Assembly (NCBI GenBank): GCA_964401045.1
Contig: CAYNXB010000042.1
Location: 1 to 21,865 of the forward strand
Origin: CAYNXB01 sp964401045
GTDB lineage: Bacteria; Pseudomonadota; Alphaproteobacteria; Sphingomonadales; Sphingomonadaceae
DNA: 21,865 bases
Direction: 5' to 3'
Positions within the stretch are counted from its first letter, which is position 1; every line of letters begins with the position of its first letter. A program made the position numbers and the translations under genes. The notes under the pieces are model-generated. The model made no database searches. It was not told the DNA's origin and was given only the letters and a program-made list of their open reading frames with translations. Below, piece by piece: positions 12,992 to 20,217 of the stretch.

Positions 12992-14796
12992 GGGCGCGGC
13001 TGCGGGCCGCCTTCGAGGCGGGCGAGCCGCTCCTCCACCGTGCTGAGCATCTGCTGCATGCTGTCGACCTCGCGCGAGCGCCGCTGTGCGCCGCGCAGCG
13101 AATCGGCGAGCGGTTCCGCGATTGCCCGCAGGCCCTCGAGTTCGTCGGCGTTGTAGCGGTTGTAGTCGTTACGCGGGCCGAGCAGCAGCAGTCCCACCGG
13201 CCCGTCCTCGTCCTCCAGCGGGAGCTTGAGCACGAACCGCCCATCGCCTTCCGGATGAGCGCCGGGCTCGGCGAGCATCTCCGGATACATCACATCGCGC
13301 GCCGCCAGCAGCGTGCGCCCGCGCGGCGTATCGATCAGGATCGCGCCGGCGCTGATGTGCGCAGTGGAAGCGAGGCTGGCGAGCGCACGCTGGCCGATCT
13401 CGTCCGGCCGCTCAGTGCTGCGCCACGCGACCAGGCGCGGAACCAGCGAGGCGATCTTGTCCTTGTCATTGCCCAGCCGGTTGTTCGCCCAGCGCTGCGC
13501 CAGCGCCTGCGTCGGCGCGAAGATGCCCGCCGCCAGCACCGCGCCGACGGCGGTCGCGACCATGTTGTTCTCATGCCCGAGCGAGAATTCGACCGCGCTC
13601 TTCACCAGGTCCATGCTCATGGTCCACAGGATGCCGACTACGACCGTGACCGCCGCCGAGACTGCCGACTTGCTGATTACCCGGTCCGCTTCCCACAGGC
13701 GGAACCGGATCAGCGAGACGAGCAGCCCGATCGCCATCGCCAGGAACCCGCCTTCGAACAGCACCAGCACCGCCAGTCCGATCAGCGGCCGCCACTGGCT
13801 CGACGGCGGCATCAGCGACACGATCAGGAACGCGATCGTGAGCATCACGAGTCCGACTGCGAATCCGAACGCCGCCCACTTGAGCTGCTGGCGTTCGATG
13901 CCTGGCTCGAACCGGCGATACTTGGCGATGTGCGATCCGATCAGCCCCAGCGGCAGCAGGAAGGCGAGGGCGGCCTGCGCCATGATCGGCACTTCGTCGA
14001 TCGCGAGCGGGATCGCCAGCGGCGGTGTCACGATCAACAGGACGCGCAGCCAGCGAGGAACGAACTTTCCATCGGGGAAGGTCGCCAGCGCGATCACCAG
14101 CAGCACCCACGCGGACGTCGAATAGACATCGAACAGATCGCCGAGCCCGATCCCCATCCACATGACCATCGGCGGATCGATGGTGCCGGCAAACAGCAGG
14201 AAGCTGAACGAGATCAGCAGCGCCACCGGATCGCGCGCGCGGCGGCGATAGAGCAGCGCGGCGCAGGCGATCAGGGCGAAGCAAGTGGCGAGCGAGATCG
14301 CGATCCGGGCGCCAATGCGCACGTCGCGCGGGATCGAAGCGGAGGGGCCGCTCTCGATCAGGTTGGCCGCCTTAGCGACGTAGCTGCGCTCGATCACCTT
14401 GCCGTCCGGCCGCCGCAGCGACAGGTCGACGGTCGCCTTCTCGGGCCGCTTGAGCAGCCGGGCAACGTCCCACACCCGGGTCTGCGTCGGCACCGCTTTG
14501 CCGTCGATCGCAACGATGCGGCTCATCGGCGGCACGTCGAGCGGACGCCCGTCCGCACTCGGCTGGTTCTCGACCGTGACCGAACCGTCGTTCTCGATCT
14601 GGGAGATCAGACCGATGCGGGCGAACTGTGGATCGTTCACATAGGCATCGCGGACCACCCACACCGTGCCCGCGATGTCGAGCATCAGCGTCAATACCAG
14701 CGTCACCAGCCACAGCGGGCGCAACCATTCGTGCCAGCGGTCAGGAACCGCCGACAGGTGATCAGGCAAGAAGAGCGACCCCACCCCGTTGCTCAT
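12985..14796 (-). CDS. Multi-TM sensor-like protein with PDZ-like and GAF-like domains, no kinase
   Basis: A 603-residue membrane protein. TM1 spans about 28-48; residues about 60-140 form a PDZ-like extracytoplasmic domain (SRIVAIDGKAVPTQTRVWDVARLL). Then come about eight or nine hydrophobic segments between 163 and 427, with signatures seen in the N-termini of 7TM-type sensor kinases: ATFPDGKFVPRWLRVLL, IERQQLKWAAFGFAVG and RLWEADRVISKSAVSAAVTVV. The cytoplasmic tail (about 445-570) resembles a GAF domain ending in GLLLLGPRNDYNRYNADELEG, followed by a short coiled-coil (about 571-596). No HisKA, HATPase, GGDEF or EAL motif is present, so the signal output is unknown; the coiled coil suggests dimerisation or a partner protein. 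The start is ATG at 14796 with no Shine-Dalgarno but a TATAAT just upstream. AqpZ is 52 bp upstream on the same strand. Confidence 0.85.
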   Translation of the reverse strand: MSNGVGSLFLPDHLSAVPDRWHEWLRPLWLVTLVLTLMLDIAGTVWVVRDAYVNDPQFARIGLISQIENDGSVTVENQPSADGRPLDVPPMSRIVAIDGKAVPTQTRVWDVARLLKRPEKATVDLSLRRPDGKVIERSYVAKAANLIESGPSASIPRDVRIGARIAISLATCFALIACAALLYRRRARDPVALLISFSFLLFAGTIDPPMVMWMGIGLGDLFDVYSTSAWVLLVIALATFPDGKFVPRWLRVLLIVTPPLAIPLAIDEVPIMAQAALAFLLPLGLIGSHIAKYRRFEPGIERQQLKWAAFGFAVGLVMLTIAFLIVSLMPPSSQWRPLIGLAVLVLFEGGFLAMAIGLLVSLIRFRLWEADRVISKSAVSAAVTVVVGILWTMSMDLVKSAVEFSLGHENNMVATAVGAVLAAGIFAPTQALAQRWANNRLGNDKDKIASLVPRLVAWRSTERPDEIGQRALASLASTAHISAGAILIDTPRGRTLLAARDVMYPEMLAEPGAHPEGDGRFVLKLPLEDEDGPVGLLLLGPRNDYNRYNADELEGLRAIAEPLADSLRGAQRRSREVDSMQQMLSTVEERLARLEGGPQPRPA

Positions 14797-14804
14797 GGAC
14801 GGCG

Positions 14805-14810
14805 ATTATA
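14805..14810 (-). promoter_or_regulatory. Candidate -10 element giving a leaderless or near-leaderless transcript
   Basis: On the minus strand TATAAT ends 8 nt before the ATG at 14796, so transcription would begin at or within about 2 nt of the start codon. The gene has no Shine-Dalgarno, which fits leaderless translation. No good -35 element is seen 15-18 nt upstream, so this is tentative. Confidence 0.35.
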
Positions 14811-14848
14811 TTGCGCTTTTCAGAGGCCGTATATCGGAGAATCGCGGC

Positions 14849-15577
14849 TCAGCCGGCGTCTCCCGCCACGTCCGGCCTGGCGGGCGTCTCGAACAGTGCC
14901 CGATACCCAACGCCGCCGATGACGCCGCCGACGAGCGGGGCGAGCCAGAACAACCAGAGTTGCTGGAGCGCGAGCCCGCCGACGATCAGCGCCGGGCCGG
15001 TGCTGCGGGCCGGATTGACCGAGGTGTTGGTCACGGGAATGCTGATCAGGTGGATCAGCGTGAGGGCAAGACCGATCGCGATCGGCGCAAACCCGGCGGG
15101 CGCCCGGCCATCGGTCGAGCCGAGGATGACGACGAGGAACATCGCCGTCAGGACGATCTCGATGATGAGCGCCGATTGCAGCGAATATCCGCCGGGCGAG
15201 CCGTCGCCATAGCCGTTTTGCGCAAGGCCATTCGCGGCCAGGTCGAAACCGGCATTGCCGCTGGCGATGAGGAACAGCAGCGCGGCCGCGACGATCGCAC
15301 CGATGACTTGGGCCACCACGTAAGCTGGAATTTCCCGCGCCGGGAACCGTCCGCCTGCCCACAGCCCCAGCGTAACCGCCGGGTTGAGGTGACAGCCGGA
15401 CACGTGCCCGATGGCGTAGGCCATGGTCAGCACGGTGAACCCGAACGCCAGCGCCACGCCGAGCAAACCAATGCCGACATCCGGGAAGGCGGCGGCGATT
15501 ACCGCGCTGCCGCATCCGCCGAATACGAGCCAGAAAGTGCCGAGCGCCTCGGCCGCTGCGCGCCTGACGATGTGCAT
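14849..15577 (-). CDS. aqpZ: Aquaporin Z water channel
   Basis: A 242-residue MIP-family channel with six membrane helices and the two half-helix NPA motifs, HLNPAVT (NPA 65-67) and SVNPARS (NPA 188-190). The selectivity-filter residues are Phe45, His176, Thr185 and Arg191, offset by exactly +2 from E. coli AqpZ (Phe43, His174, Thr183, Arg189). The stretch GLALTLIHLISIPVTNTSVN also reads like AqpZ. This indicates a water-selective channel rather than a glycerol facilitator, which would have a wider filter and an aspartate after the second NPA arginine. The start is ATG at 15577, with AGGAG 8 nt upstream; that Shine-Dalgarno abuts a 6-bp inverted repeat. The PAS-GGDEF-EAL gene is 100 bp upstream on the same strand. 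A role in osmotic adjustment would fit a genome that also makes trehalose. Confidence 0.96.
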   Translation of the reverse strand: MHIVRRAAAEALGTFWLVFGGCGSAVIAAAFPDVGIGLLGVALAFGFTVLTMAYAIGHVSGCHLNPAVTLGLWAGGRFPAREIPAYVVAQVIGAIVAAALLFLIASGNAGFDLAANGLAQNGYGDGSPGGYSLQSALIIEIVLTAMFLVVILGSTDGRAPAGFAPIAIGLALTLIHLISIPVTNTSVNPARSTGPALIVGGLALQQLWLFWLAPLVGGVIGGVGYRALFETPARPDVAGDAG

Positions 15578-15587
15578 GCGTCTTCTC

Positions 15588-15604
15588 CTACGGCAGTTCC
15601 GTAG
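15588..15604 (-). repeat. Inverted repeat abutting the aqpZ Shine-Dalgarno
   Basis: CTACGG and CCGTAG form a perfect 6-bp inverted repeat around 5 nt, and the last two bases of the repeat on the minus strand are the first two of the aqpZ AGGAG. It could be a small hairpin affecting ribosome access or a protein-binding site. At six base pairs it could also be chance. Confidence 0.35.
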
Positions 15605-15677
15605 CGACCCTGCCGGGATATCACCCGATGTAGCTTGGGAATCAATCGGGCTTCGAGCGTAGATCCGTGGCGAGCGG

Positions 15678-17870
15678 CTAGCCCCGTCCCACGCTCACTT
15701 CCATGAACTGCGGCGCGCTGCGGGCAGCGAGCGGGTAGTTGCCCTGAGGCGGCGAGGCGAGCGGCATTCCGGCGGCGGCGAGCGCGTAGGGCGAGACGCG
15801 GTGACGGGTGACGAGGCCGCCCGCGCCATCGCTTACCAAGGGGGTTTCGAACTCGACCGCGATGGTCGCGTCTTCCACGCGGTTGACGGTGCCGACCGCG
15901 AGTTGTCCGGCGCCAAGGTCGACCACCAGGCCGGTGCCTTCGGGCACGCCGAGCAGGCCTTCGATTTCCGCGCCGGTCTTCGAAAGGTTGCGCATCACCG
16001 CCTCGTAACGGTGATCGTCGTGGATCACGCCGATGCGGCGGAACACCGAGCGACGGTCGGCGCGGTGGCGGGCTGGGCCTTCGGGCTCGATCTTGAATTC
16101 GCCGCTGGTCATGCGCTCGACGATGTCGGTTTGCGGCAGCGCCTTCGAATAGATCCATCCCTGGATCAGCTTGGCGCCTTTTTCGCGCACCAGGTCGAAC
16201 TGGTCGAACGCCTCGACCCCTTCGACGACCGTTTCCATGCCCAGCGCATCGCTGAGGCCGATGATCGCGGTGATGATCTTGGCGCTGTTCTGGCCTTGCT
16301 CGGTGCAGCTGTCGACGAAGCTCTTGTCGATCTTGATCTTGTCGAACGGCGCGGAGCGGAGGTAGCTGAGCGACGAATAGCCGGTGCCGAAATCGTCGAG
16401 TGCAAGGCGCACGCCGATGCCCTTGAGCACCTTGAATATCTCGTCCGTAGCCTCGCTGTCGCCCATGAACACGCTTTCGGTCAGCTCGAGCTCGAGCCGC
16501 GCGGGCGGGAGCCCGCTTTCGGCGAGTGCGTTGACCACCACCGCAGGAAAACCGTTGTGGCAGAACTGCTTGGCGGAGACATTGACGGCGACGTGGACCG
16601 CGCCGGGCCATTGCACCGCGTCGTCGCACGCCCGGCGCAGCGCCCATTCGCCAAGCGCGATGATCAGGCCGGCTTCCTCGGCGATGGGAATGAAGAGGGA
16701 AGGGCTGACCGACCCGCGATCGGGGTGGTCCCACCGCATCAGTGCCTCGTACCCGACGACGATGTTGTCGGCCGCGCGCACCACCGGCTGGTAGTGCAGC
16801 GCGAGCTGGTCGTTCGCGAGCGCCTCGCGCAAATCGTCGAGCAGCAGCTCGCGCTCCTGCGCCTCATCCTTCAGTTCGGCCGAATAGAAGCGATACTGGG
16901 CGCGGCCACCGTTCTTGGCGGCATAGAGCGCGAGGTCCGCCGCGCGCACCAGCTCGTCCTTGCCGACGCCGTCATAGGGCGCGACTGCGATGCCGACCGA
17001 GGTGCCGATAACCGCCCGCTGGCCCTCGATCTGATAGGGTTGGGAGACGATCTGGATCAGCTTGCCGGCGAGTTCGCCCAGCTTGCCGCGGTCGTCGAGG
17101 TCGGGAATGATGATCTGGAACTCGTCGCCGCCCAGGCGGCCGATCTCGCCGGTATGGCCGACGATCGCCTTCAGCCGCTCGCCGACCTGCCGCAGCACGT
17201 CGTCGCCCGCCTGGTGGCCAAGCGTGTCGTTGACCTGCTTGAAGCGGTCGAGATCCATCATGATCAGCGCGCAGCTGCGCTTGGCGCTCTTGTAGGCGGC
17301 GAGGATCGAATCGAGCCGCCGGTTCATCCGGTGACGGTTGGCGAGGCCGGTGAGCGAATCGTATTCGGCGAGCCGCGAATCCTCGATCTTGCGCTGGTAT
17401 TCGACGGTGATGTCCTTGGCGCTGCCGCGGTAGCCGTGGAAGTTGCCTTGGCCATCGATCTTGGGATGGCCGGAGATCGACCACCACACCGGGCGACCCT
17501 CGCTCGCCTCCGCCGAAGCGAAGCGCACGGTGAGGTCGGTGATCTTGTTGCGCGCGCTGAGCTGGAAATTGAGCGGGCGATCGCTCTTTTCGTCGGGATT
17601 GTCGGGGTCAGTCTCGAACAGCGTAACCAGCGGCTTGCCGAGCAGCTCGCCGATCGGGCGGCCGAGCTTGTCGGCGGCGTTCTGTGAGACGTAGATCAGC
17701 CGGCCGGCGCCGTCGGACGCCCATATCCAGCCGATCCCGGCTTGCTCGAAATCGTCGAGAATGGCGAGGCGGCTGTCGCGGTCGTGCGCAGTGACGAGCG
17801 GCGTCTCAGCCGGCTCCGGCGCGGCTTGCGCGGCCCCGCCCGCAAGGCCCCTCAACAGACTTCTGACCAT
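15678..17870 (-). CDS. PAS-GGDEF-EAL-PilZ c-di-GMP signalling protein
   Basis: A 730-residue protein with no membrane segment. It has a PAS domain with PAC tail (about 36-158, ending YRGSAKDITVEYQRK); a GGDEF domain (about 163-333) with DLDRFKQVND and an intact GGDEF at 247-251; and an EAL domain (about 342-588) with EALMRW (Glu375), NVSA, ELTES, LDDFGTGYSS (Asp492/493), KIKIDK and VEGVEA. A C-terminal PilZ-like domain (about 604-680) carries arginines in RADRRSVFRR and NLSKTG, which fits the NxSxxG c-di-GMP-binding signature. Both catalytic sites look intact, so it may make and degrade c-di-GMP. The RxxD inhibitory site normally just before GGDEF is absent (GHTG at that position), so product control may act through PilZ instead. 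The start is ATG at 17870 with a weak Shine-Dalgarno. hemA lies 92 bp upstream. Confidence 0.93.
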   Translation of the reverse strand: MVRSLLRGLAGGAAQAAPEPAETPLVTAHDRDSRLAILDDFEQAGIGWIWASDGAGRLIYVSQNAADKLGRPIGELLGKPLVTLFETDPDNPDEKSDRPLNFQLSARNKITDLTVRFASAEASEGRPVWWSISGHPKIDGQGNFHGYRGSAKDITVEYQRKIEDSRLAEYDSLTGLANRHRMNRRLDSILAAYKSAKRSCALIMMDLDRFKQVNDTLGHQAGDDVLRQVGERLKAIVGHTGEIGRLGGDEFQIIIPDLDDRGKLGELAGKLIQIVSQPYQIEGQRAVIGTSVGIAVAPYDGVGKDELVRAADLALYAAKNGGRAQYRFYSAELKDEAQERELLLDDLREALANDQLALHYQPVVRAADNIVVGYEALMRWDHPDRGSVSPSLFIPIAEEAGLIIALGEWALRRACDDAVQWPGAVHVAVNVSAKQFCHNGFPAVVVNALAESGLPPARLELELTESVFMGDSEATDEIFKVLKGIGVRLALDDFGTGYSSLSYLRSAPFDKIKIDKSFVDSCTEQGQNSAKIITAIIGLSDALGMETVVEGVEAFDQFDLVREKGAKLIQGWIYSKALPQTDIVERMTSGEFKIEPEGPARHRADRRSVFRRIGVIHDDHRYEAVMRNLSKTGAEIEGLLGVPEGTGLVVDLGAGQLAVGTVNRVEDATIAVEFETPLVSDGAGGLVTRHRVSPYALAAAGMPLASPPQGNYPLAARSAPQFMEVSVGRG

Positions 17871-17891
17871 GGCCTACGCATCCGCTTCGCA

Positions 17892-17913
17892 CGCGGGCGG
17901 AAGTCCGCCGCGC
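17892..17913 (-). repeat. GC-rich hairpin in the leader of the PAS-GGDEF-EAL-PilZ gene
   Basis: GGCGGA and TCCGCC (with AG between) form a 6-bp core, extended by GCG/CGC across a one-base bulge. It lies between hemA and the signalling gene on the minus strand, 22 nt upstream of the start codon. No T run follows, so it is not a typical hemA terminator; it may structure the leader or attenuate read-through. Confidence 0.35.
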
Positions 17914-17962
17914 ATGAAACAGCCATGCAGCGCTTTGGTTTATTTAAGGCTAACGCAGGTGC

Positions 17963-19183
17963 TTAAGCAGCCTGCTTGAGTTCCAGGTCGAGCCGGTCCC
18001 AGATCTCGACCAGCGCCTCGGTCAGCTGCGCCATCATCGCTTCGCTGTGGGTCGGCCCCGGCGTGAAGCGCAGCCGCTCCGTGCCGCGCGGCACGGTCGG
18101 GTAGTTGATCGGCTGGACATAGATTCCGTACTCGGCGAGCAGGATATCGCTGATCTTCTTCGCCCGCACCGGATCGCCGACCATCAGCGGCACGATGTGG
18201 GTGGTCGAATCCATCACCGGCAGCCCGGCCTCGCGGAAGCAGCGCTTGAGCGTTGCGGCGGCGGCCTGCTGCGCGTCGCGCTCGACCGAGCTTTCCTTGA
18301 GGTGGCGCACCGAGGCGAGCACCCCGGCGACCAGCACCGGCGAAAGCGATGTGGTGAAGATGAAGCCCGGGGCATAGCTGCGGATGCAGTCGATTATGCG
18401 GGTGTCGGCGGCGATATAGCCGCCCATCACGCCGAACGCCTTGCCCAGAGTGCCTTCGATGATGTCGATCCGGCGGGCGGCGTCGTCACGCTCGGAAATG
18501 CCGCCGCCGTGCGCGCCATACATGCCCACTGCGTGGACTTCGTCGAGGTAAGTGAGGGCGTTGTACTTATCGGCCAGGTCGCAGATCGCGTGCAGCGGGG
18601 CGATGTCGCCATCCATCGAATAGACGCTCTCGAACGCGATCAGCTTGGGCGCGTCCGGGTCGGCGGCGGCGAGCAGTTCTTCGAGATGCTCGACATCATT
18701 GTGGCGGAACACGCGCTTGTCGCAGCCGGAGTTGCGGATGCCGGCGATCATGCTCGCGTGGTTGAGCTCGTCGGAGAAGATGATGCAGCCCGGGAGCAGC
18801 TTGCCGAGCGTTGCCAGCGTCGCTTCGTTCGAGACGTAGCCCGAGGTGAACAGCAGCGCGCCGTCCTTGTCGTGAAGGCTCGCCAGCTCACGCTCAAGCT
18901 GGATGTGATAGTGGGTGTTGCCGCCGATGTTGCGGGTGCCGCCGGCACCGGCGCCGACATCGTGCAGCGCTTCTTCCATCGCCGCGACGACCTTCGGGTG
19001 CTGGCCCATCGAGAGGTAATCGTTCGAACACCACACGGTGATCGGCTGCGGCCCGTTGTGGTGGGCGAAGCAGCGCGCGTTGGGGAACGCGCCCTTGTTG
19101 CGCAGGATGTCGATGAACACCCGATAGCGGCCTTCCGCGTGCAGCCGATCGATCGCCTGGTCGAAGATATGCTGGTAGTTCAA
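17963..19183 (-). CDS. hemA: 5-aminolevulinate synthase
   Basis: A 406-residue PLP enzyme that condenses glycine and succinyl-CoA to 5-aminolevulinate, the first step of heme (and, where present, bacteriochlorophyll) synthesis. Landmarks: VWCSNDYLSMGQHP, GAGAGGTRNIGGNTHYH, LFTSGYVSNEA, IIFSDELNHASMI, YLDEVHAVGMYG and EGTLGKAFGVMGGYIA, with PLP lysine Lys248, the same number as in the Rhodobacter capsulatus enzyme. Length and N-terminus (YQHIFDQAIDRLHAEGRYR) fit alphaproteobacterial ALA synthases. The start codon is TTG at 19183, with only a weak AGCAGG upstream; I see no better start in frame. The region 107 bp back to murI holds a perfect palindrome that may be an iron-responsive operator. 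Confidence 0.96.
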   Translation of the reverse strand: MNYQHIFDQAIDRLHAEGRYRVFIDILRNKGAFPNARCFAHHNGPQPITVWCSNDYLSMGQHPKVVAAMEEALHDVGAGAGGTRNIGGNTHYHIQLERELASLHDKDGALLFTSGYVSNEATLATLGKLLPGCIIFSDELNHASMIAGIRNSGCDKRVFRHNDVEHLEELLAAADPDAPKLIAFESVYSMDGDIAPLHAICDLADKYNALTYLDEVHAVGMYGAHGGGISERDDAARRIDIIEGTLGKAFGVMGGYIAADTRIIDCIRSYAPGFIFTTSLSPVLVAGVLASVRHLKESSVERDAQQAAAATLKRCFREAGLPVMDSTTHIVPLMVGDPVRAKKISDILLAEYGIYVQPINYPTVPRGTERLRFTPGPTHSEAMMAQLTEALVEIWDRLDLELKQAA

Positions 19184-19275
19184 GCCTGCTGTCCGTGCGA
19201 TGAGCCACGATCCCGTCGCGGCTTCGAGTCACGCGCGACTTAGGGGATGCAAGGCACGGATTAAAGGGCGATGTT

Positions 19276-19290
19276 TGCGAACGATTCGCA
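19276..19290. promoter_or_regulatory. Palindromic candidate operator (Fur/Irr-like) upstream of hemA
   Basis: TGCGAA-CGA-TTCGCA is a perfect 6-bp inverted repeat with a 3-bp spacer, immediately after the murI stop and 93 nt upstream of the hemA start. Reading toward hemA, a -10-like TTTAAT lies at 19265-19260, so the palindrome covers the -35 side of the presumed promoter. The core resembles Fur-type sites with GCGAAT...ATTCGC halves. Iron control of hemA is known in alphaproteobacteria (Irr/Fur), so this is a reasonable operator candidate, but the regulator is not proven. Confidence 0.45.
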
Positions 19291-20085
19291 TTAAAGTCGC
19301 AGGAGCCGTTCGAGGCCGTAGGATCGCAGAACTTTCGTCAGCCGTTTGGCGTCGGTCAGTTCGCCGGTGACGAGGGCGAAATCGCCGTTCGTGCGGCGGA
19401 ATTCCTGGCCTCGCGTCAGGTAGGCGACACGCCGGGCGATGCCGTCTGCGCCGTGGATAAAACGCACATCGGGGCCGAACGCCGCGGCCAATTCGTCTGC
19501 GAGCAGCGGAAAGTGCGTGCAGGCGAGCACCACGGTGTCGATCCTGTCGCCGCCCGGCTGCTCGCGCAGGCCTTCGACCGCGCGCGCGATCGCCGCGGGA
19601 TCGACCGGCGCGCCGCGCAGCTTGGCCTCGGCCGCTTCGACCAGCTCGGGCGCGCCGTGGCGCAGCAGCGTTTTGCCCTGGGCGAATTCGGCCTCGAGCT
19701 TGTCGACATAGGCCTGGCGGATCGTCGCCCCGGTGCCGAGCAGGCCGATCACGCCGGTCTCGGTCATTGCCGCGGCCGGCTTGATCGCCGGCACGGTGCC
19801 CACGATCGGCACTTCGAGCACTTCGCGCACCATGCCGAGCGCGATGATGCTGGCGGTGTTGCAGGCGATCACGATCAGGCGCGGGTCGAAGCGTTCGGCG
19901 AGCCGCCCGAGCAGCCCGGCTACGCGCGCAGCGATCTGCGCTTCGGTCTTCTCGCCATAGGGCAAGCCGGCGGTGTCGGCAGCGTAGATCACCGGCGCAT
20001 CGGGCAGCAACTTGCGCACTTCGGCAAGCACGGTCAGCCCGCCGACTCCGGAATCGAAAATCAGGATCGGCGCGCTCGCGTTCAA
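19291..20085 (-). CDS. murI: Glutamate racemase
   Basis: A 264-residue cofactor-independent racemase supplying D-glutamate for peptidoglycan. It has the paired catalytic cysteines of the family: Cys75 in VIACNTAS and Cys189 in LACTHFPLL, together with ILIFDSGVGGLTVL (Asp11) at the N-terminus and GLPYGEKTEAQI. I place the start at TTG 20085, where GGAG lies 6 nt upstream and the family-typical PILIFDSG follows at once. The frame stays open to an ATG at 20148, but those extra residues (MKDWASTIPDQVRDG) come from a dispersed DNA repeat at 20108-20135 rather than from conserved protein. plsY is divergent upstream; hemA follows downstream on the same strand with its own presumed promoter. Confidence 0.94.
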   Translation of the reverse strand: MNASAPILIFDSGVGGLTVLAEVRKLLPDAPVIYAADTAGLPYGEKTEAQIAARVAGLLGRLAERFDPRLIVIACNTASIIALGMVREVLEVPIVGTVPAIKPAAAMTETGVIGLLGTGATIRQAYVDKLEAEFAQGKTLLRHGAPELVEAAEAKLRGAPVDPAAIARAVEGLREQPGGDRIDTVVLACTHFPLLADELAAAFGPDVRFIHGADGIARRVAYLTRGQEFRRTNGDFALVTGELTDAKRLTKVLRSYGLERLLRL

Positions 20086-20107
20086 AATCCTCTCCAAACC
20101 CGTTCCG

Positions 20108-20135
20108 TCCCGGACTTGATCCGGGATTGTCGAAG
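20108..20135. repeat. Dispersed palindromic repeat, sphingomonad type (copy 1)
   Basis: TCCCGGA-CTTGA-TCCGGGA is a perfect 7-bp inverted repeat followed by TTGTCGAAG. This sequence is familiar as a dispersed intergenic element in sphingomonad genomes, where it is often mistranslated as peptides with PDQVRD. Here it produces a false N-terminal extension of murI. Confidence 0.6.
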
Positions 20136-20176
20136 CCCAGTCCTTCACTTAGGCCTAGCGCGTGAAGCAAAAGCGG

Positions 20177-20202
20177 CCCTTCGACAAGCTCAGGGCGAAC
20201 GG
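20177..20202. repeat. Dispersed REP-like repeat (copy of the CTTCGACAAGCTCAGG element)
   Basis: CCCTTCGACAAGCTCAGGG with flanking GCGAACGG is a short imperfect palindrome (GCCCT/AGGGC ends, from 20176). It is a very common dispersed element in proteobacterial genomes, recognisable by its antisense translation PFALSLSKG. It sits 42 bp from the other repeat, between the divergent murI and plsY genes, and ends 15 nt before the plsY start. Confidence 0.65.
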
Positions 20203-20217
20203 TTTGGGGATTCGCAG

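Noticed and set aside
13255..14922. 555-residue plus-strand open frame opposite the PDZ/GAF membrane protein
   Set aside because: The product is extremely rich in Arg, Gln, Asp and His with no recognisable domain, while the minus strand encodes a coherent membrane protein.
15801..17687. 628-residue plus-strand open frame opposite the PAS-GGDEF-EAL-PilZ gene
   Set aside because: It is the antisense of a gene with clear catalytic motifs. Long antisense frames are expected at this GC content, and the translation shows no family pattern.
18047..19243. 398-residue plus-strand open frame opposite hemA
   Set aside because: It is the antisense of an unmistakable ALA synthase and has no domain of its own.
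19453..20217. Long upstream extension of the plsY frame
   Set aside because: The extension is antisense to murI and passes through both dispersed repeats. The plsY family N-terminus begins at GTG 20218 with a good Shine-Dalgarno.
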